The notes under the pieces are model-generated. The model had not been told where the DNA came from. It saw nothing but the letters and a program-made list of their open reading frames with translations, and made no database searches. A DNA stretch of 64,000 bases from Arthrobacter zhangbolii (GTDB lineage: Bacteria; Actinomycetota; Actinomycetes; Actinomycetales; Micrococcaceae), in contig NZ_CP094984.1 of NCBI RefSeq assembly GCF_022869865.1, positions 3,162,001 to 3,226,000 of the forward strand, given 5' to 3'. Position numbers and translations under genes: made by a program. This document shows, one piece after another, positions 60,150 through 64,000 of the stretch. Numbering within the stretch: the stretch's first letter is position 1; every line of letters starts with the position of its first letter.

Positions 60150-61025
60150 CTACTGCGGGCTCAGCCCTGCTTTCTCCGTCAACCACGTCAGCACCTCCGG
60201 CCACAGCTTCTCACGCGAACTGCGGCGGAAGAAGCCCATGTGCCCGGCAGGTGAATAGGTGCGCCGCTCCACCGAGGCGTTGACCAGGTGGGAGAAGACC
60301 GCGTTGATCTGCCCCGGCGTCGCCCAGAGATCGTCGGTGAACCCGATCACCAGCGCGTCCGTCTTCACCTCGGCGGTGCGCCGGGCGGCATCCATGCTCG
60401 GATCATCAAAGAAGTAGTTCGGTTTTTTGCTCCAGCCGCTCCACTCCAGCATTGCGGCACCGGGCATGTCCTCCCCCAGGCCGAGCTTCCGGCCGGGCAC
60501 GGCGCCCAGCAGCCGGCCGGTCAGCGGACCGAGGAAGCTCAGGATCAGTCCCACCCGGAACCGTTCCTTCCGGTCCTCAATGGCCCTGGTGACACCGGCG
60601 TGCGAGGCCACGCCCACGAATCCGCGCAGGTCCTCCAGCCCGTTGTTCAGCGCCATGGCGTGGGCGCCGAGGCTGTGGCCCACGGCCAGGTGCGGCAGGT
60701 CGGGGAAACGGTCCCGCATCCAGGCCGACGTCGCCGGGACGTCCTGGCCCATCCAGTCGCGCATCCTCAGCTGCCGGTTCGCCTTCGGGCTGCCCGAGGC
60801 GCCGGTCCCGCGGTAGTCATAGGTCAGCACGGCAAACCCGTTTTCGGCCAGGTATTCGCCGAAGCCGGTGTACAGCCGTTCCGCCACCGCGGTGGCCGGG
60901 TGGATGACGACGGCGGCCCGGGCCGTGCCGTCGGGTAGGCGCAGGGTTCCGGCCACCGCACCGCCGGCGGGAACCGGGATGGAAATCCGTTCGGCAGTGA
61001 TCGAGGTCACGTCATTATTTCGCAT
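60150..61025 (-). CDS. Alpha/beta hydrolase (YheT/serine aminopeptidase-like)
   Basis: A 291-residue alpha/beta hydrolase. Oxyanion strand VVIHPATAVAERLY, YDYRGTGASG, nucleophile elbow GHSLGAHAM, Asp region GFTDDLWATPGQIN and His in SPAGHMGFFRR are all present. The pattern fits the group annotated as alpha/beta hydrolases of the YheT/S33 type with acyl or ester substrates. The ATG (MRNNDVTSITAERI) lies within a 14-bp palindrome and 7 bp after TATATT, so the message may be leaderless. The frame extends upstream into a GGCT microsatellite, which is not coding. Co-transcribed with marR. Confidence 0.85.
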   Translation of the reverse strand: MRNNDVTSITAERISIPVPAGGAVAGTLRLPDGTARAAVVIHPATAVAERLYTGFGEYLAENGFAVLTYDYRGTGASGSPKANRQLRMRDWMGQDVPATSAWMRDRFPDLPHLAVGHSLGAHAMALNNGLEDLRGFVGVASHAGVTRAIEDRKERFRVGLILSFLGPLTGRLLGAVPGRKLGLGEDMPGAAMLEWSGWSKKPNYFFDDPSMDAARRTAEVKTDALVIGFTDDLWATPGQINAVFSHLVNASVERRTYSPAGHMGFFRRSSREKLWPEVLTWLTEKAGLSPQ

Positions 61026-61031
61026 GCGAAA
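61018..61031. promoter_or_regulatory. Perfect palindrome TTTCGCATGCGAAA overlapping the hydrolase start codon
   Basis: The 14-bp palindrome contains the ATG of the hydrolase gene; TATATT on the minus strand ends 7 bp before it. This suits a MarR-family operator sitting on the transcription start of a leaderless operon. Confidence 0.65.
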
Positions 61032-61099
61032 CAATATACATGGGACGAACGGTTGCGGATACCCTTCGGGGTCGGACTTCTCGGTCTGGGGTGGGTGGC

Positions 61100-61149
61100 G
61101 GGCTGGCAGGCTGGCTGGCTGGCTGGCTGGCAGGCTGGCAGGCTGGCTG
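61100..61149. repeat. GGCT tetranucleotide microsatellite
   Basis: GGCTGGCA and GGCTGGCT units run for about 50 bp upstream of the hydrolase promoter. Copy number may vary between strains. Part of the 452-bp gap 61026-61477, which is filled by this tract, element C and two further hairpins. Confidence 0.8.
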
Positions 61150-61186
61150 TACGGGCCCGGCACTTTGCCGCCGGTTTGTGGATTCC

Positions 61187-61244
61187 CTGCCGGTTTGGGT
61201 TTGTACTGCCGGTTTAAACGGGCAGCAAAAACCCAAACCGGCAG
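61187..61244 (+). repeat. Palindromic repeat element, copy C
   Basis: CTGCCGGTTTGGGTTT (61187-61202) pairs perfectly with AAACCCAAACCGGCAG (61229-61244). The 26-nt loop contains CTGCCGGTTTAAACGGGCAG, itself nearly self-complementary. Outer arms CCGGTTTGTGGATTCC and GGATTC-type/CCGAACCGG (61171 to 61260) extend the fold with mismatches. The downstream string AACCGGTCGATTTTCC is shared with copy D. Confidence 0.75.
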
Positions 61245-61315
61245 CAGATTCCCGAACCGGTCGATTTTCCAGGCCGGGACTCTCCCCGGCCCGCACAGAT
61301 TCCCACGGAGTGTTA

Positions 61316-61357
61316 CTGGTGCGACGCGTGGGGAAACATCCGCCCCACCTGCACCAG
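61316..61357. repeat. Composite hairpin, possible second dispersed family
   Basis: CTGGTGC (61316-61322) pairs with GCACCAG (61351-61357), and inside it GTGGGG (61328-61333) pairs with CCCCAC (61343-61348). Its loop string resembles that of the hairpin at 35323-35360. Confidence 0.55.
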
Positions 61358-61397
61358 AGCGTGGGAAAACCGAGTCACCGCGAGGTTGGCAGCCAAA

Positions 61398-61453
61398 CGA
61401 GAAGGCACAAATTACCGATTTTCAGCCGAAAAACGGTAATTTGTGCCTTCTCG
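61398..61453. terminator. AT-richer 20-bp perfect inverted repeat downstream of hpaI
   Basis: CGAGAAGGCACAAATTACCG (61398-61417) pairs exactly with 61434-61453; ATTTTC and GAAAAA inside the 16-nt loop extend the stem. It lies 24 bp past the hpaI stop and could terminate it, but lacks a U-run after the stem, so a mobile palindromic element is the other reading. Confidence 0.55.
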
Positions 61454-61477
61454 ATTCCCGCGAACCCTCCGGCCCGC

Positions 61478-62278
61478 TTAGTAACTCGCGCGGTCCCCGC
61501 CCTCCGCAGCGGGGATGTACTTCGCCGCCAGTGCCTCGCTCCCCCGGGCCAGCATCGCAACGTCGGCGCCCACCAGAATAAAGTCCACGCCGGCGTCGAT
61601 ATAGCGGCGGGCGGTGGCCTCGGCGAAGGCGTTCACCCCCACGGGTTTGCCAGCGGCCTTCACCACCCGGATGCAGTGCTCGACGGCGGAGACCACGTCC
61701 GGGTGCTCCTGCTGGCCCAGCAGCCCCATGGAGGCGGCCAGATCAGCAGGACCGAGGAACAGCCCGTCCACTCCCTCAACGGCGGCAATCGAAGCCACGT
61801 TGTCGACGGCGGCCACGGACTCGATCTGCACCAGCAGCGTCACGGACTCGGCGGCGTTTTCGAGGTAGCCCTCGATCCGGTTCCAGCGGGAGGCACGGGC
61901 CAGGGCGCTGCCCACGCCGCGGATCCCGTGCGGCGGATACCGGAAGGCGCGGACCAGCTCGGCCGCCTGCTCCGGGGTGTCCACCATGGGAATCAGCAGG
62001 TTCTGCGCGCCCAGGTCCAGGTACTGCTTGAGCAGCACCGCATCCCCGATGGGCGGGCGGACCACGGCACTAACAGGGTAGCCGTGCACGGCCTGCAGCT
62101 GCGCCAGCAGGGATTCAATCCCGTTGGGGCTGTGCTCGGCGTCGATCAGCAGCCAGTCCAGGCCGGAGCCGGCGCAGATTTCAGCGACCAGCGGGCTGCC
62201 GGAGCAGACCCACATACCGGTCTGGCGGCCGCCGGCGGCAAGCCGGGCGGCGAAGGTTTGCTCTACTCGAAGCGGCAT
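61478..62278 (-). CDS. hpaI: 4-hydroxy-2-oxoheptanedioate aldolase (HpaI/HpcH)
   Basis: A 266-residue class II aldolase cleaving 4-hydroxy-2-oxoheptane-1,7-dioate to pyruvate and succinate semialdehyde. TGMWVCSGSPLVAEICAGSGLDWLLIDAEHSPN gives the family start (base His, Asp), PLIPMVDTPEQA and RGVGSALARASRW the substrate Arg region, LVQIESVAAVDN the metal Glu and DGLFLGPADLAASMG the metal Asp. Last step of homoprotocatechuate (4-hydroxyphenylacetate) breakdown. Its start overlaps the hpaH 3' end by 16 bp, so both are coupled. Confidence 0.92.
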   Translation of the reverse strand: MPLRVEQTFAARLAAGGRQTGMWVCSGSPLVAEICAGSGLDWLLIDAEHSPNGIESLLAQLQAVHGYPVSAVVRPPIGDAVLLKQYLDLGAQNLLIPMVDTPEQAAELVRAFRYPPHGIRGVGSALARASRWNRIEGYLENAAESVTLLVQIESVAAVDNVASIAAVEGVDGLFLGPADLAASMGLLGQQEHPDVVSAVEHCIRVVKAAGKPVGVNAFAEATARRYIDAGVDFILVGADVAMLARGSEALAAKYIPAAEGGDRASY

Positions 62279-63048
62279 GTGATGGTTCCCAACGGTCCGT
62301 AGTCAGCGAAGACGGTATCGCCCTTGTAGACCCACATGGGCCGGGTGAACGATCCGGCAAGAATAATTTCCCCGGCCTGCAGCGAGGTGCCGTGCGCGGC
62401 GAGCTTGTTCGCCAGCCAGTACACGCCGGCGGCGGGGTGGTTCAGCACGCCGGCTGCAACGCCGGTTTCCTCGATACCCTGGTTGCGGTAGAGCAGGGCG
62501 GAGACCCAGCGGAGATCGACGTCGGCCGGTTTCACCGGGTTGCCGCCCACCACCATGGCGCCCATGGCCGCGTTGTCGGAGATGGTGTCCACAATGGTCC
62601 GGCCGTCCATCTCGATCCGCGAATCCAGGATCTCCAGGGCCGGCACCACGTAGTCCGTGGCGTCCAGGACGTCGAAGAGCGTGCAATTCGGGCCGGCCAG
62701 CGGCCTGCCCAGCACAAACGCCAGCTCCACCTCGATGCGGGGATGCGTGTAGGCATCCCACTGCAGAACGGCGCCGTTCTCCAGCACCATGTCATCCAGG
62801 ATGACGCCGTAGTCCGGCTCGGTAATGCCGGTGGCTGCCTGCATGGCCTTGGAGGTCAGGCCGATCTTGTGCCCGGCCAGCTTCCGGCCGGAGGCTAGCA
62901 GCCGGTCCGCCCAGAGGTTCTGCACCGCGTAGGAATCCTCCACGGTCATCTCGGGATAACGGGCGGTCAGCAGCGGCACCGGGGTCCGGGTCCGCTTGGC
63001 TTCGACCAGTTCATCGGCCACCGCCTTCAGGGTCTCTTTATCTAGCAC
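62263..63048 (-). CDS. hpaH: 2-oxo-hepta-3-ene-1,7-dioate hydratase (HpaH/HpcG)
   Basis: A 261-residue hydratase of the fumarylacetoacetate-hydrolase/4-oxalocrotonate-decarboxylase family. [29 protein letters not shown], then [11 protein letters not shown] with the two metal Glu residues, and ALEILDSRI complete the Mg-binding site. It adds water to 2-oxohept-4-ene-1,7-dioate, giving the substrate of HpaI. A 132-bp gap with a GC-rich hairpin separates it from hpaD. Confidence 0.92.
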   Translation of the reverse strand: MLDKETLKAVADELVEAKRTRTPVPLLTARYPEMTVEDSYAVQNLWADRLLASGRKLAGHKIGLTSKAMQAATGITEPDYGVILDDMVLENGAVLQWDAYTHPRIEVELAFVLGRPLAGPNCTLFDVLDATDYVVPALEILDSRIEMDGRTIVDTISDNAAMGAMVVGGNPVKPADVDLRWVSALLYRNQGIEETGVAAGVLNHPAAGVYWLANKLAAHGTSLQAGEIILAGSFTRPMWVYKGDTVFADYGPLGTITCRFE

Positions 63049-63180
63049 CGTGCTGCTTTCTGTTCGTTAAAACTAAGGGTGGGACGGGGTGGGACCAGCG
63101 TCCGGGAGGACGACGACGGCGCCGGGCTCGCGCCGCCGTCGTTACCGCGCCGTCGTCGGGCCTTTCCGGCGGGGCCGGCC

Positions 63181-64000
63181 CTAGAGCTGGGTACCGATCT
63201 TGAAGCCCTTGGCGGCCTCGCCCGCGTAGCTGCCCGACTCGTCGTCGGGCCGGGTGTAGGAGAACCCGTCCGCGCCGATGGTGACCGCCATTTCGGAGGT
63301 CTCCGTGCGCTTGGTCAGCGGCTGCGGGTTGCCGTCCAGGTCCAGGACCAGGGAGGCCTCGGTGTACCAGGACGGGACCACGGGGTTGCCCCACCAGTCG
63401 CGGCGCTGGTTGTCGTGGACGTCCCAGGTGATGGTGGGGTTGTCCGGATCACCGGTGTAGTAGTCCTGCGTGTAGATCTCGATGCGGTGGTCATCCGGAT
63501 CCAGGATGTAGAGGTAGAAGGCGTTGGATACCCCGTGCCGGCCGGGACCGCGTTCAATCCGGTCGGAAATGCGCAGCGCGCCCATCTTGTCGCAGATCTG
63601 GATGATGTTGTGCTTTTCGTGCGTGGCGAAGGCCATGTGGTGCATGCGCGGGCCGTCGCCGCCGGTCAGGGCGGTGTCATGCACGGTGTGCTTGCGGTGC
63701 ATCCAGGCGGCGTAGGTGACGCCGGCGGAGTCCTTGATGTCCTCGGAGACGCGGAAGCCCAGGTCCTCCAGGTAGGCGCGGCCGCGGGGCACGTCCGGGG
63801 TGACCTGGTTGAAGTGGTCCAGGCGGACCAGTTCGCCGGCGGAGTAGAGGTCGTAGCGCTGGGTGAGGCGTTCCACGTGCTCGGTTTCGTAGAAGAACTC
63901 GTAGGGGAAGCCCAGCGGGTCCTCCACACGCACGGAGTCGCCGATGCCCTTGACGAAGCCATCCTTCCGGCGCTCGGTGCGGCAGCCCAGTTCCTTGTAA
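63181..64000 (-). CDS. hpaD: 3,4-dihydroxyphenylacetate 2,3-dioxygenase, C-terminal part (runs off the right edge)
   Basis: 273 codons of an extradiol ring-cleavage dioxygenase; the N-terminus lies outside. The metal triad is visible: His in LVRLDHFNQV, His in PRMHHMAFATHE and Glu in RIEIYTQDYYTGDPDNP. The Tyr/His around VSNAFYLYILDPDDH and the C-terminal lid DWWGNPVVPSWYTEASLVLDLDGN match the Brevibacterium/Arthrobacter homoprotocatechuate 2,3-dioxygenases, which use Fe(II) or Mn(II) in this vicinal-oxygen-chelate fold. It opens the aromatic ring ahead of the HpaH and HpaI steps. Confidence 0.93.
   Translation of the reverse strand, partial: YKELGCRTERRKDGFVKGIGDSVRVEDPLGFPYEFFYETEHVERLTQRYDLYSAGELVRLDHFNQVTPDVPRGRAYLEDLGFRVSEDIKDSAGVTYAAWMHRKHTVHDTALTGGDGPRMHHMAFATHEKHNIIQICDKMGALRISDRIERGPGRHGVSNAFYLYILDPDDHRIEIYTQDYYTGDPDNPTITWDVHDNQRRDWWGNPVVPSWYTEASLVLDLDGNPQPLTKRTETSEMAVTIGADGFSYTRPDDESGSYAGEAAKGFKIGTQL

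Noticed and set aside
1-64000. Prophage, insertion sequence or integrative element
   Set aside because: No transposase, integrase, phage structural gene or attachment-site duplication beside the tRNA was found. The palindromic elements carry no genes.

Overview
The window is GC-rich, densely coded actinobacterial chromosome. Small genes with GTG/TTG starts, many ATGA/TGATG couplings, a tRNA without an encoded CCA and a full urate-to-ureidoglycolate pathway fit a soil Micrococcaceae such as Arthrobacter. That genus call is inference. I see no prophage, insertion sequence or CRISPR array.

Layout. 1-5.2 kb: the start of an ABC exporter ATPase, a GNAT acetyltransferase, short hypotheticals, an SDR, a PadR regulator with its membrane partner, tRNA-Ala(CGC), a Cys-rich copper-storage-type protein and a DinB protein. 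5.2-13.2 kb: a TPC-type P1B ATPase, an SLC13 permease behind a folded leader, CorA, a META lipoprotein, an M23 peptidase and a DHA2 efflux pump. 13.4-26.2 kb: manganese catalase, an S10 peptidase, a methyltransferase, two short-chain dehydrogenases or related membrane proteins, Bcr/CflA and LfrA-type efflux with a TetR repressor, a universal stress protein, an RraA-like protein and a DLH hydrolase. 26.2-42.6 kb: a purine island. Rightward genes encode xanthine dehydrogenase (XdhC, FAD subunit, fused FeS/molybdenum subunit). Leftward are 8-oxoguanine deaminase and a coupled operon: OHCU decarboxylase, HIU hydrolase, uricase, urate/xanthine permease, a DUF6986 protein, ureidoglycine aminohydrolase, a hydroxypyruvate-isomerase-like protein and allantoinase. 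Together they import purines and take them to allantoin and beyond. The allantoate hydrolase step is not in the window. 42.6-52 kb: an EamA exporter with a MarR repressor, a PadR/membrane-protein pair, lipoproteins, GNAT enzymes, a GT87 mannosyltransferase and an M20 peptidase. 52-59.6 kb: a LacI-controlled catabolic operon (BtpA-like protein, PfkB kinase, ABC importer, phosphotriesterase-like protein, amidotransferase-like protein) whose substrate I cannot name. 59.7-64 kb: a MarR/hydrolase pair and the homoprotocatechuate genes hpaI, hpaH and hpaD (the last cut by the window edge).

The most unusual signal is non-coding. A family of palindromic elements about 55-60 bp long sits between genes (17935, 42707 and 61187, with partial copies near 13298 and 19365). 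Two copies share a 21-nt loop in opposite orientation, while their stem arms differ and still pair. One copy has become the C-terminus of an exporter gene. GC-rich tandem duplications also cluster at or just past many gene 3' ends, or inside genes as Gly/Asp-rich protein tracts.
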